A program made the translations under genes and the position numbers. From Hysterangium stoloniferum (taxonomy: Eukaryota > Basidiomycota > Agaricomycetes > Hysterangiales > Hysterangiaceae): 64,000 nt of DNA. The notes under the pieces are model-generated. The model saw only the letters and a list, made by a program, of their open reading frames with translations, was not told where the DNA came from and searched no databases. Numbering within the stretch: position 1 is the first letter of the stretch; each line of letters begins with the position of its first letter. The DNA lies in contig WHVD01000005.1 in assembly GCA_015178975.1 (NCBI GenBank), positions 992,001-1,056,000 of the forward strand, in the 5' to 3' direction. Below are positions 42,557 to 56,498 of the stretch, in pieces.

Positions 42557-42726
42557 ATAGTACGAGTATAACTTGACAGGGGCATAAATGGGGTTTGATT
42601 GCTGTGAAGGCATACATCAGCGTCAGGCTACTGATGGTTTCTGATACAATGACTTGATCTATAACTTGAAATGTCAATAGGCGGTAATAACCTCAGGGGC
42701 TGTTGGGTTGCAACACGGTTGTAACA

Positions 42727-43569
42727 TTGATAGTGGGACACTAAAGGGTTATGAGGCTAAAACAGCTTACAGGGGATCAAAACAACAGGGATCCTAACAG
42801 CTTGCTGATGACCATTTTTGAGAGTATTAGGGAGGGAGTAAGATAACTATTAGGTATAATGAGCATTAAAGAAGTAAGCACTTGTATGAAGAAGGTGAGA
42901 CAAAAATGTCTTGAAAAGACGCAATGCATCATATTGTTCAATCTCCTCTCAAATGTACTATTATATACACATAGTATAGCTAGGAAATCTCTCAGCAAAT
43001 GTTTAACCGCTGAGAGTAAGTGATATGTCAATTGCCTCATCATGAAACAAAACTTATCTATGTATTTAGTACTTAAACGTCTTTAGGTATTGTATAATAT
43101 AGCGAACATTTAACCGCTGAGATACTTAAATGTCTTTAATAACTGAAGACTAAATGGGGATAACCTAAGTTGATATTAGAACTGAGGAGTAACATACATA
43201 CATGGTAGGAACTTTATAAAAAGGTATAATACAGTATATAGATGAGTGGAGGTCCAATCAAGGAAGTGAGAAGTAGTGACAGGTCAAAAGGAAGCATGGG
43301 AAGGGGTAGGAATTGGACTAGAACTAAATATGAAGTAACAAAAGTATTCTAGAGGGTATAAGGTGGCAAATAACATTTACATGTAAAATGGAGATGGGAG
43401 AGTGTCAGGACAAAGATAGGACAGGATGACAAAACAGGAAGAACATGGTGAAACAGGTGTCAGGTGCCACAGGTGGTGACACCATGGTCAAGGGTACCAA
43501 TAGCAGGATGCTGGAGGATGGAGAAGGTAAAACAAGGTTGTGGGGGGCCAAATGACTGGAATCCTAACA
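42727..43569. repeat. Family-C repeat sequence, right side
   Basis: Contains two GRATCCTAACA ends (42799 and 43569). The section 43240-43569 is similar to 20214-20451 on the left of the nest (for example ...GTGGCAAA... and GATGGGAGAG). It also holds two copies of AACATTTAACCGCTGAGA-like sequence (about 43000 and 43106). No domain is visible and the exact borders of each copy are unresolved. Confidence 0.4.
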
Positions 43570-44321
43570 TTACAGGAGTGATGTCAATAAGACTGAGTAT
43601 GAAGGCTTGGCTAACCAACTGATATGAAGTTAGGGGATGTCAATGTTTCTATGATTTAGTGAGTATCAGTAAGCAGAAACTTCAGAGAGGTTCCTGTTTG
43701 CTGAGTCTCACACTGGCACTTGTCATCGTGTGTAAATGCATTTCCCCTAAAAGATCAAGCATACTCAGACTCTTGGCACGAGCCACGGCCCCAGCTAGGG
43801 AAGCGCAACGGCTATGCCGGAGAGCTCCTCCCCCCACAAAAAAAAAGCTTGTCGGCATGTAAGCGGTGAACCCTCCCCAAGGGGCACCCCATACCTGGGT
43901 GCTGCGACGAATCCCAATAGACGTTTCACTGTATTCGTTTGAAAGTACTATAGCTAATAGTTGCGGTAACTATGTTGCATCCCTTGCAATTTTACTGATA
44001 TCTCTGCGTTGCCGTATGCTGGGCATATCATAATATTGTAGTGGTGCACACACTTTCCTCTGCCCCCCCGGCATACAGAGGATGCTACTTGCTCGAATCG
44101 GAAAAGATTGCCATTCAGCAATGTGTGGTCAATTCGCAACTACGTTATGATACTGGGTGATTTCGTCTTATTCTGTTCGCTAACTTTTGCCGTGCACTTG
44201 TGCCGTTAGCTGCTCTCATTGATACATCGGTTTCATTCTATGACTGCATATAGGTTCGCTATCGGTTTCAAAGAGGGCTCGGTACATAGATAGTCACTTT
44301 AAGTTGTCGGACCATACATGT
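43570..44321. other. Repeat-to-gene boundary, no gene seen
   Basis: About 750 bp with only short ORFs (43659-43862, 43954-44139), none with a recognisable motif. Forms the transition to unique sequence and the 3' flank of the TMEM205-like gene. Confidence 0.5.
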
Positions 44322-45004
44322 TTAGTATGTCCTCAGCCCAACATTACCCAACCACAGGCCATGGAAGGCTAGTGCGAAAACAGATCCCAGGGTAAGCAAA
44401 TAACTAACGCCATGCAACGATCCAAAACGCCTATTCAATGCCTTCATTTCGTTGGAAACCTACCAATAAGATATACCAATGAGGTTGATAAGGTCAAACA
44501 AAAACAAAACATACTCCTTCGTCATTATAGTTCTTCCCCTCGGCTTTCTCAAGTCTCTGTCGCTCAAACATGGTTTTGCTGGTCAAGGGACCAACGACCC
44601 AGTCGTTCGCTCCTTGTGCTAGAAGAACAGTAGCGAGAACGTAAGCTTGTGCAACATCGGCATTAGTGGGATCGTGCCAATTTGGTACGACATCGGGATG
44701 GGAGAGGGTCCAGAGGACGAGCAAGACCGAAGAGAGAACTTCTGAAGTCCTGAAGAACACGGGGAAGGTGCGATGCTGCAGTGCACCAAATTGCTGACGT
44801 GCTGTATTAAGTTGTTGTCGGAAGATAATGGATCATAACTGTACTGTTCTACATACGCAGGGCACGGTGGGCAATCACTCCTCCAAAAAAGCTGACCCAA
44901 ATTGACATTCCAAAAAGGAAAGAATAGCCTAGGGTGTATAAACCATCGATAGATGCGAGATCAAGGATGGAGGACAGAGTGAGTGTTTGATACCTATTAG
45001 ACAT
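44322..45004 (-). CDS. TMEM205-like (DUF4149) membrane protein
   Basis: Start at 45004 gives MSNRYQTLTLSSILDLASID, then the first hydrophobic segment with FGMSIWVSFFGGVIAHRALR. Intron (GTATGT...ATACAG) to QQFGALQHRTFPVFFRTSEV, then helices 2 and 3 (VLSSVLLVLWTLSH; AQAYVLATVLLAQGANDWVV). The family hallmark is VGPLTSKTMFERQRLEKAEG. A second intron (GTATGT...GGTAG near 44442-44495) leads to MKALNRRFGSLHGVSYLLTL and a last hydrophobic helix, ending in TAA at 44322-44324. About 170 residues with four membrane segments, as in human TMEM205. The function in fungi is unknown. Confidence 0.85.
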
Positions 45005-45403
45005 CTTTGAAGCAGGATGCTGTTAAGGAGCGAGGTCGGCTGATTCCTTTGAACGGAAGCTTTATGTATAGCGTCATTTCAAGCCCACACCACTGTTTGG
45101 CATTATATTGCGTTTAGAAAAACAACTCTGCAAAATGTAGGGAAAACATCTTATTTCCCGAAGAATTTCCAGCATGAGAAATCAATATTTTTGTGGGCGA
45201 TCACGAAACCCAGTATCAATGTTTTACTGTGTTGCAGTAATTTCTGACTTTGAAAGCAGTATTTAGGTTGTAATTGGGCTCTACTTGAGGGTGGGGGAGT
45301 CATCTGTGGGGAACGACGACTCTGTAATGCTGGAATGTGGATGTTGTACAATAGGAAAGAAAACAGCTAGGGAGAAGACTCATAATGCCCTGATAGCACT
45401 CAT

Positions 45404-46805
45404 TTACCGGTTGCGTTCCCAATCACCTAAAGGTGGAATTCCAGACCTACCTCCTCCCAGTCCTCCTCGTCGTCTGCCGGACGGACCCACACCGCCGCTA
45501 TCCCGGGTAGACGATGTTAGAAGGACATGTTTGTCTACAACCTGATGGGAATTCATTTAGAGTGGCCACACAACGAAACACCATTGATAAACATACGTCA
45601 TTCAAGGCATTGGTAGATTTCGTGAGCGATGCCAGATAGGCAGTCATTTGAACGTCAGCATATTCCTATAACAGCAAGCGGCTCAGCACTTCGAATGCCT
45701 AATGACATGAGGAGATTTTACAGTGTCAAACTCTTGCCGGAACTCAGGCTGATCAGCTGCGGGGAGCGAGGCAAGGAGGGCAGCAATTGATCGCAGTGTT
45801 GAGTGATCTTTTGGCATGTTACCTAGTATACCGTCAATATTGTATTTTTGAAAGGCGGAGATATACTACCTGCTATCACAGAAGTGACATACGCCACAAG
45901 AACCTGTATCCGGTCATGAAGCATGCTAACAGCAGCTCGTTGAGTTTGCATGTGTGATAGTACTAATAATACAAATACATATCATTTAAGGGTATACTTT
46001 TTGGTGAACACTTACAGCTACTGCCACCTTCACCACCTCTCGCGGTCCAATCAACAGCAATCCGCTCAGCTTCACCAGTTTCAACAACGTAAGGTGCTTC
46101 AATAAATACAGCACGAGATTTACGGTCTCTGATCTCAAGTGTAGGTTCATAGGCTTTGAAGGGTAGGCCAGGAGCATCCTGGGTGTCCTTTGTTGAAGGT
46201 TGCAGCAATAAGAGTAAAGGAGTCGCAGTGAAGTTTGTGAACTAAAAATTTTTAAAGATAAGCCTGCATCCTTCATGGGAATCTATATCTTACCTGTTCA
46301 TGTAAAGCTATATGTAAGGATGTAGGTTCTGGGGCTACGCTATACCACCCAATTAATTCTAATGATGGAAAAACCTGCTTATCTAGATAAGTGTCAAAAA
46401 TGTCCTAAATGCGGACAACGCTGTTCAAAATTTCATACATTGCTGTGTCCTGGATACCAAGAAGGGTGCATCGACAATGATGTTTCCACCTCTATCAGTA
46501 GCCTCATCCGCGGCCAAGTCAAAGCTGTTGACAATCTCAACTTCACGACCATTTTGTGTACCAAGAAGAGCGCCGATAACTTGCTTTAAGCATTAGACAA
46601 CTTACAACAATCTCGTTAATAACTTACCGAAGGGAGAATTTGTGCCTTTCTGGAGCTTTTGGCGAGTGAGGTGTTCTGAGATATTAAGGATGGGCAATGG
46701 ATGCCTACTATGTTGTAAGATATAAGTCCATATAATCCGCAGGACTTACAAGGAAAGAGAGAGTGTCGAGGTAGTCGACGACGGAAGAACAACTGGCTCA
46801 GTCAT
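45404..46805 (-). CDS. CSN6: COP9 signalosome complex subunit 6 (MPN-domain protein)
   Basis: Start at 46805 (MTEPVVLPSSTTSTLSLSL), then HPLPILNISEHLTRQ after an intron. The MPN core follows: VIGALLGTQNGREVEIVNSF, DLAADEAT, FPSLELIGWYSVAPEPTSLH, FTNFTATPLLLLLQPS. The CSN6-specific KAYEPTLEIRDRKSRAVFIE and VVETGEAERIAVDWTARGG come next. The C-terminal helices (AAVSMLHDRIQVLVAYVTSV; DTEYADVQMTAYLASLTK) fit the CSN5-CSN6 helical bundle. It ends in a Gly/Arg-rich tail. CSN6 lacks the JAMM metal site and pairs with the active CSN5 in the deneddylase. The gene is intron-rich; the exon between ADEAT and the FPSLE exon is only approximately placed. Divergent with MCM5. Confidence 0.9.
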
Positions 46806-46941
46806 CTGTGGCGGGACTCAAGGATTATGGGTCGTTATAGGTCCACTTTACGCGTCTACAGGCGTCCACGCGTTTCTGCTTTATACCTCCTCTAAGGCCG
46901 CTCACTCGCTCTCTAGAGTCCCCTTTCGCTAGTTTCTTGTC
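46806..46941. promoter_or_regulatory. Divergent CSN6/MCM5 promoter with two MCB (ACGCGT) boxes
   Basis: 136 bp between the two start codons. ACGCGT occurs at 46850-46855 and 46868-46873, 18 bp apart, the second 69 bp before the MCM5 ATG. MluI cell-cycle boxes bind MBF and drive G1/S expression of replication genes in yeasts, and MCM genes are classic targets. The boxes are seen directly; regulation is inferred. Confidence 0.72.
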
Positions 46942-49952
<3,011 letters not shown>

Positions 49953-50497
49953 TTGGCTGTTACAGCACTGGAGTATAGAGGGAATTGAATCTTGGTTAAA
50001 AAGGTTGTTTCTATAAGTACTGTTTTGTATTTTATTTGTAGTGTACACTGGAGCTGTTTTTTTTTTCATAATTAGTTAGCAACGATTGAAAGAGACTTGT
50101 TTGGAACAGCCCTATATACCAGCTTTTGGTATTATTAGCAACAGCTATTTTGGTCCACTGCCTAGAGAGAAAGAGTCTTTTGATTTTCTTTCCAAAATAT
50201 TGTTTAGACGCGGATCCACATAGTATAGACGGAATCTCCAGGAATTTACGTTGGTCAATGGCATTTCCCCTGGCTGTGTGCCAATCAAATAATTAGATTT
50301 ATGTTCAGTATTTCTGTGATTTAGAAACATTAAATTAGCAATTCCTCATTGAAGAGCTATAATTGTAATGCCCGCACAAGGTGGTTGGTGATTTGTCTGG
50401 TTAACCCGGCTTTGTACAGTTGCCGAATATGCAAAGGTGCTTTAGCGGAGTTTAGAATGATACTTGACTACACTCTCCACGATCACCACGGTTGAAC
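49953..50497. other. Intergenic region, no gene seen
   Basis: About 545 bp between two plus-strand genes, with a T-run near 50056. No ORF with support. Confidence 0.55.
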
Positions 50498-51973
50498 ATG
50501 ACACACAAGATAATAGTCAGTGCTATCCTGGAGGCTATAGCTCTACCGTACTACAAGCCACCCATGCCATACTTGGATTCTGAAACATGGTGTAAGATTC
50601 TTGATTGGAAGAAGCATGAACGAAGAAACAACTTTTTCGAATGGCTGGGCGACAGGTCAGTGCAAATCAGGAGGTTGCTCTTTCCTAGGCAATAAAAGAC
50701 ACTTCTTAGTCTGTTATCTGCTGCTATCTCTGTGGAACTCTGTCGGCAGGTTCCGTATGGAACAGAACACATTTTTACGGTCTGTCATGTTTTACGTTTT
50801 TCGCGTTCCACTTTAATGATTTAACTCATGGTGTGCGCCTGAATCTCGTCTTGTTTGATATTTAGCAAGTGAGGTCTGCCTTGGCGGCCAATAAGACGTT
50901 TAGTCACTTAACGCTCAAAATGGACGTCCTCAGTAACTTGCAACAATGGCGTGAAGGCCGCACCCCCTCAAAGTTATTCGCGGATTTTTTTGAGGTAGTG
51001 GCAGCAGAGGTATACCGCAAATTTGGGTTTGAGGTGCTCTGCGAATGGGTTAGAGACGTGTTTTCGCCCTTGATTACGGCAGCGCTTATTGCGTACAAGG
51101 AGTCAGTTATCACCGCATTTTCTAGTCATCGATTTCATGTGTTGTCAGGATATCGCTCCGGTCCCTAAAAAAGAAAAGGGCACGGCAGTTGGCTTTCCTG
51201 AATCGACTCGCACCACGAGCCAAGAAGCGCGTGGCAGGTAAGTGCGATATATTTATGTAATGTTATACCATTGCTCATTTAACAATGCTGCAGTAGTTAA
51301 ACTGAAAGGTCAGCTACATTTCTACTCTACCCCTCCCCCGTCTGGCTGTCGCCTTTGTCACCTGTGCGATTAATACGAATATGATTGGGAGCGGCATCGT
51401 TATGAATGTATCAGGATGCTAAACCTTTTTATAGATCACAAACCAAAACCTTTGGCAAAGAAAGTCAGGTCTCTGCTTCGGTTAGGAACTCCTGTGCTAT
51501 CGCGAAAGAAACCTATCCCTCGGTCGCAAGTTGATCCGCATGCTCGGGTCGTGCAAATAGTTCCGCACCTTACTGCCCCAGCTCAAATGGAGTCTCCATC
51601 AAGCCCACCGTTGATGGGTATTCGGGTTGGAGCGGAGGCAGGGACCTCGGCTTTAAATCCCATCGTCATAGACGATGACGATGGTCCTATGACGACTGAT
51701 GAGGCTGGATCTGTCCTTCGGTCACAAGTTAATCCGCATGCTCGAGCTAAAATGGGATCTCCATCACGCCCACCGTTGGTCAGCATTCAGCTTAGAGCAG
51801 GGGCAGGGGCCTCGGCTTTAAATCCCATCGTCATAGACGATGACGATGATCCTATGACGGCTGATGAGGCTGGATCTGGAGGCAAGTCGCTAGGTGCCGC
51901 CTCTGCTGGTGACGGCGGTGATTCTAGTCTAAGCCCCCTCTCTGCTATACGCGAAATTATACCATCAACTTAA
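50498..51973 (+). CDS. RNase III-like domain protein with acidic repeat tail
   Basis: Start MTHKIIVSAILEAIALPYYK. The next part has NNFFEWLGDR, comparable to the RNase III signature ERLEFLGDxxL. After introns comes VRSALAANKTFSHLTLKM and LFADFFEVVAAEVYRKFGFE, comparable to the second RNase III motif (VLADxFEAxxGAVYxDxGxE). The acidic residues of both motifs (E, D; D, E) are present, but spacing and neighbours are unusual, so activity is uncertain. Downstream is CRLCHLC with a nearby DWERHRYEC, possibly a degenerate zinc finger, interrupted by TAA at ~51372 unless an intron removes it. The last exon contains two copies of a ~45-residue unit centred on ALNPIVIDDDD, which resembles a SUMO-interaction motif. 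Exon joints are not all resolved. Confidence 0.55.
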
Positions 51974-53924
51974 ATTGGCTGAGCTTCCGGCGAAGAGTAC
52001 TTTGGCGAAAGACACGACACATTAGGATTTGGAACGGCTTATTCCGAGCTCCATGTAGAATTGCTGTATTACCACATTGTATCTTATTGACCACGCACAC
52101 CAGCTTTGTCATTGATCCTTGTCATTGATTTTCTTTTTCTGGTATGGCCATCCACATATTTTGCATTCGCACCTATATCAGTCATTCTCACACCATTCAA
52201 CCTCAACATTATTGTACCTGAGCTAGTCGGGACATAGATAATATGCTTCGCTTTCTTTTGCTCCTAGCTATATGCTTCATGCTGTTTAACAGTGATTATG
52301 CCAGCTTTTTCCCTCTCTTTCATACTTTTGTATGTAGGCTTGTGAATCGACGGTTATAGTAAGAACGTCGTGCACGAATCCAATGGGACATACATATCAG
52401 CTGAGATCACCAATGGCATTTCAGATCATTTAAAGCTGTCGTAATGTTATATCCACTCCGGCCATGTAATTTCGATATCGGTCTGGCTGAGATCCCGTCT
52501 CGACTGCTTCATATGTGACGTGCCTGCCACCTTCAACTAGTTGGTTAGGGAACCCAACATTAATCAAATGTTTACATGTTGCAAATTGTCGTTAATATTT
52601 TGCTGGTCAAATATTCACATAAATGAAAGTGCCTTTGTAGACTTCAGGATGACGTCCGTGCATGCACTGTGACGTGGGTCTTGATCCGTTAACTTCCTCA
52701 GCCACCCACTCTCAGGAATGGCCACGTTACAGAGCGCGGGATCAGACGAGTACACGGCCAATAAAATGCTTGTCATTCACAACTAAGCTGTGTTACTCCA
52801 CACGCTTTTGCATCGCGATGAACCGATCGCTATAAGAGAACTACCAGTTCGGTGATAGATTACCAGCCTCGATGGACGGGTTGGTATGTTTGGTAGAATG
52901 CGGTGGGACCGTGATGTCCGGCCTGAATGGCGGTGTCTGGGTTGAATAACAAGATCTGTGATCAGGCATGCACAGGATTGACTATCCTGAACTTAGCGCG
53001 CGCCTTCTGCCATCAAATTTTTTTGCCTGATTTGTATTGGATATCAGCGAAAGCCTAAAGTCGGCGTGTGAACGAAGGATGTCATGAGAACAGGCATCTT
53101 GTGCAAGGCTCGGGTGATCTTTTCAAGGGAATTAATCGGAGGTTGACGACGAAAACGCTATGCATCTGGTGGGGATGTATGTCCATTTGACATCACTAGA
53201 GCGTCATGAGCGTAGATGGAGTGGTGCTCCGCGCTACTACACGAATGGGAATGTATGTCCATTTGACATCGTGGACTATTCGTTGGCGCCAGAAGGCATG
53301 ATAGGCAGTGTGTATTGGAAGTTTCAACCTCGAACGGACAACGCGATGATAATTCATTGCGACAGTGAGACGAATCTATATACGAACGATACTTTGATAC
53401 AACCTGATGATAGGACTTATCGCTACGGTTTTGGGACAAGGGGAAGCGATGGTTAGGGATTAAGTTGTACCATTTGGGAATCGGACGGATTTGCGGCCAT
53501 CGACATGATTGGGGCTCCTGATGGCGTACGTTGTCGTCGTCTTCGTCGTCTTCGTCGTCTTCCAAAGTAAGGAATATTCAACAAGCAATGCTCAATGCCC
53601 AAGGTAAACTCAAACAATAAACAAGCAGTGCTCAAGGCCCAAGCCAAGCTCAAGTTCAATTCACATACCCAATGGCGTTCGGCCGGCTTTATTGACCAAT
53701 GTGAACGCTCTTATTAATCGGAGACGCACGGATACCGGATTGAAATCAGAGATGATTAATGAGGTCCTGCTGCGGGCACAAACACTCGCAAACAACGATT
53801 ACCTTCATACATATCTCAACCTTTCTCACAACTCTCGTCCCCTCACAACCTTGTTTCCTGCTCCCATCCGCGTTTTTGACTACAACCACCGTCACCGTCA
53901 CCGTCACCACCACCAACAACAACA
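51974..53924. other. Intergenic region of 1.95 kb, no convincing gene
   Basis: Overlapping ORFs on both strands at 53158-53565 have no recognisable motif. Noted: a direct repeat GTATGTCCATTTGACATC at about 53176 and 53252, a (CGTCGT/CTTCGT) microsatellite at about 53525-53563, and CCGTCA/ACAACA microsatellites directly before the ATG at 53925. The region probably holds the long promoter of the C2H2 factor. Confidence 0.5.
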
Positions 53925-55063
53925 ATGAGTCTCAAGCTTTCCCCACTTGACTGGCTCTCCTTCCCGCCTACTAGCCCAGGCGACGTACACGCGCCCCACC
54001 CAGACCTGTTTGAGTTGGAACTCGATTCTTCTATCATCGCTCTCCCACAGGGCGACCAGGAGCAGCTCCAGCTTCTTAACATAGAGCTCAGCGACCCCTA
54101 CGCCTTTGTCCGTTCGGACACCCCTCGGTGTGGCCCCCCCTCTACCTTTACCGTCTCCTCAGAATCCACCTACGACTCTTATTCTTCTCATTCAGAGTCC
54201 CTCTACAATTTCTCCGAGTTTGAAACCGCTAACACGGATTACCACGTCGATCTCGGCATCGACTTCTCTAAATTCTCCGTCGATGTTGACGCTGCCGCCG
54301 CAGAGGCCAAAGTTAAGCTGAGCGCCGCCGTCAAGGATGAGCCAGATGCAAACATCAATAGTTTACCCAAGTTGGCAAACGATACGAATGGAAACGACCT
54401 TTTTTCCCTCACTTACGTTTCTCCTACCGATGCCACTCGTCGCAGCTCATTCCATGATGATCTGACGCCCGCAGCTTTGGCCGCAGCCGTAGCGGCGCAG
54501 TCGTCCCAATCCAATGATTATTACCCCGCCGCCGTATATAACCATAAATCCTTGGCTGCGACTCAGTCTACTATTTCTCCGAGCAATTTGGTCCCAGCTT
54601 GCCAAGCCCACACTGCCACCAACAACATGGGAAACTCACCTACACCATCCAACAACAGTGCCGCCTCTTCCTCACGCCAGCATGAGCAGCTCACAGAGGC
54701 TAATGACTCTCGCAAGAAGTACAAATGTCCTTCTTGTCCCCGAGGTTTGTCACCTCCACCATCCTTACCACCCCACATTCATTTTAACGATTCCCTTACT
54801 TCACAGCGTTCGCCCGTGCCTACAATTTAAAGACCCACCAGCAGACTCACGACCCTAACAGGCTTAAGCCCCACATTTGCCCCCACAGATCCTGTGGCCG
54901 CTCCTTCAGCCGCAAGCATGATCTTGGCCGCCATCTCGTCTCCATCCACCGGGATGAGTCGATCGTCATTGGCGTCTCCCAAGGTGCTCGAAGCTGGTGT
55001 GATGACTGTGGTGCAGGCTGGATCGGCAAGCAGCCCAACTGCGAGTGCGCCGATGTCAAATAA
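53925..55063 (+). CDS. C2H2 zinc-finger transcription factor
   Basis: Two exons, intron about 54744-54805 (GTTTGT...TTCACAG), joining CPSCPR to AFARAYNLKTH in frame. The N-terminal ~270 residues are acidic and Ser-rich (LFELELDSSIIALPQGDQEQ; SFHDDLTPAALAAAVAAQSS), likely activation or regulatory sequence. Then two C2H2 fingers: CPSCPRAFARAYNLKTHQQTH (CX2CX12HX3H) and CPHRSCGRSFSRKHDLGRHL with SIH (CX4CX12HX4H). A short Cys-rich end follows (WCDDCGAGWIGKQPNCECAD), then TAA at 55061-55063. The finger pair with CPHRSCGRSFSRKHDLGRH is common in agaricomycete regulators. Targets are unknown. Confidence 0.85.
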
Positions 55064-56315
55064 ACGATGTGTTTCTATTGTTTCCGTTCTATGAAAGGCT
55101 GATTCCTCTCATACGCCCTTCGGGTATGGCTACTTCTCACCTGCGACGTTCCACCCTGGTTTACTAATCGACTTTTTCAGTTGCAACACTTGTGTGCGTT
55201 GCACCATGGATTCCCCCGTGCCTCACCTTCGTCCCGTCCAGATCGATTGCCACCCTTTCTGTACCCAGTGACGAGTGTGGTCGTTATATCACCTCTACCC
55301 TCATCGTCTATTGGAACACCTTCTGCCTGCGTTTGGCCAGTTTCCTCTTGATAATCACTCTATATCCTTTTCCACCATGTCTTGCATTATCTATTCGTAC
55401 GTAACGTCGACGTTCATTTTAACTCTTGGAATTCCCCATATCTCTTTCCTTCTTTCCCCCTGCTTCCAAGTCTTTTCTCAGCCATTGCTTTGTTTCATGA
55501 AATCGAATTACTTGTTGTGCGCAGTGTACATGCCTTTAGTTTGTGGATATCAAATGAAATGTTTATGCTCTATGATAGGATTTAAGCTGTCACGGTTGCT
55601 TGCCATAGACTTGCTTAAAGTGGTTATATGATTGTTCCAGTTGCACAAGATCTCGCACGATGTCAAGTTGATACGGAGTACTAAGTGAGCGCCCATTGTC
55701 GTCGTCCTGGGCACTGAAGATCCATTAGTATGGATTTCCCCCTTTCTTCCCTGTCAACATTGTTGCGTACATCAAATCTTTGATTTTAACATGTGTATGT
55801 ATGCGGTAACAGCGCTCATATATATTTAACTGATCTTGCCGACCGACGCAGGGATTAGATGGATCAGTTGTTTGGTGTGAATGCTGCCCATAAGTAGGTG
55901 ACGTTTTGGCGGATGTGCTGCAGGACGGTTCCGCAGTTTCCATTTGTCCTGTCGCTACACAGCCATTCAAGCCTGGTTGATCCACACACATCATCTTATC
56001 ATTCCCTATCGTGCGACGATCAATACGGCCTGCGCAGGTTAGCTATTACACGTATGACACGTTGTACAGATCGAAATCAACCACGGGGATAATCAGTCAC
56101 GGGTCGACCGTGAAGGACGTTGGCGTGGTGTTGACGCGCTCTGACGACATCCACAGTAGATGGTATCTGTGCGTGTCCTGCGCTTATGATAGGAACCAAA
56201 CTCGAGAAGCCTCCTCCGCGGCAGGCCGTAGTCTTTCCCCTGTTTGCGTTCCTCCCACATGTGCATGTGCAGCCGCCAGGAGCGCAGAGGGTGGCTGATT
56301 TTTGGACGGTGGACG
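55064..56315. other. Intergenic region of 1.25 kb, no convincing gene
   Basis: Downstream of the C2H2 gene. Several short ORFs (55192-55404, 55275-55631, 55725-55994) lack motifs and start/stop context. Probably UTR plus spacer. Confidence 0.45.
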
Positions 56316-56498
56316 TCAGCTTTGCGATTTTAGATTCGGGACCACTGGCTTGCTCCCCGGCTGGATGGGCTCGTGTTTTGTCTGCGCCGGCGCAGCCTGA
56401 TGTGCGGGGAGGGTCAGCGGTTTCGGCGGTGAGATTTTGTCGGCACCTGTTGCCTTGAAGCTCTTGCGCAAACCGTTGAGGGAGAGGATATCAGCCAT
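56316..56498 (-). CDS. Possible small gene or first exon; not recognised
   Basis: Open frame of 60 codons starting MADILSLNGLRKSFKATGAD, Pro/Ala/Lys-rich afterwards, ending PNLKSQS. An overlapping minus-strand frame further downstream reads LCAPGGCTCTCGRNANRG, with a Cys-X-Cys run; I could not find a splice that joins the two. It may be a genuine short protein, a first exon or chance. Confidence 0.25.
   Translation of the reverse strand: MADILSLNGLRKSFKATGADKISPPKPLTLPAHQAAPAQTKHEPIQPGSKPVVPNLKSQS

Larger units (their letters stand above)
20452..42726 (-). repeat. Reversed LTR-A copy split by element A (outer host of the nest)
   Basis: The two halves are 20452-20873 and 41739-42726. The left half starts TGTTAAGAACAGAAAACTG (reverse of the LTR-A 3' end) and runs to ...CTAGGAACTGGAAGGT. 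The right half resumes at TATGATAAATTCAGAGGC and ends GGGTTGCAACACGGTTGT. Element A (20874-41733) interrupts it with TSD AAGGT. A further 666-bp insertion lies in the right half (41891-42556). Flanks are CTGAT on the left and TTGAT on the right, a TSD with one change. Confidence 0.8.

Noticed and set aside
43659..43862. 67-codon plus-strand ORF at the repeat boundary
   Set aside because: No motif or gene context; GC-rich chance ORF.
53158..53565. 135-codon minus-strand ORF overlapping a 98-codon plus-strand ORF
   Set aside because: No motif, includes a microsatellite-coded Asp/Glu run and a direct repeat; likely upstream region of the C2H2 gene.
56180..56300. Cys-X-Cys run (minus strand, CAPGGCTCTCG) as a metallothionein
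   Set aside because: No start codon or convincing splice joins it to an open frame; the Cys number is low outside the short run.
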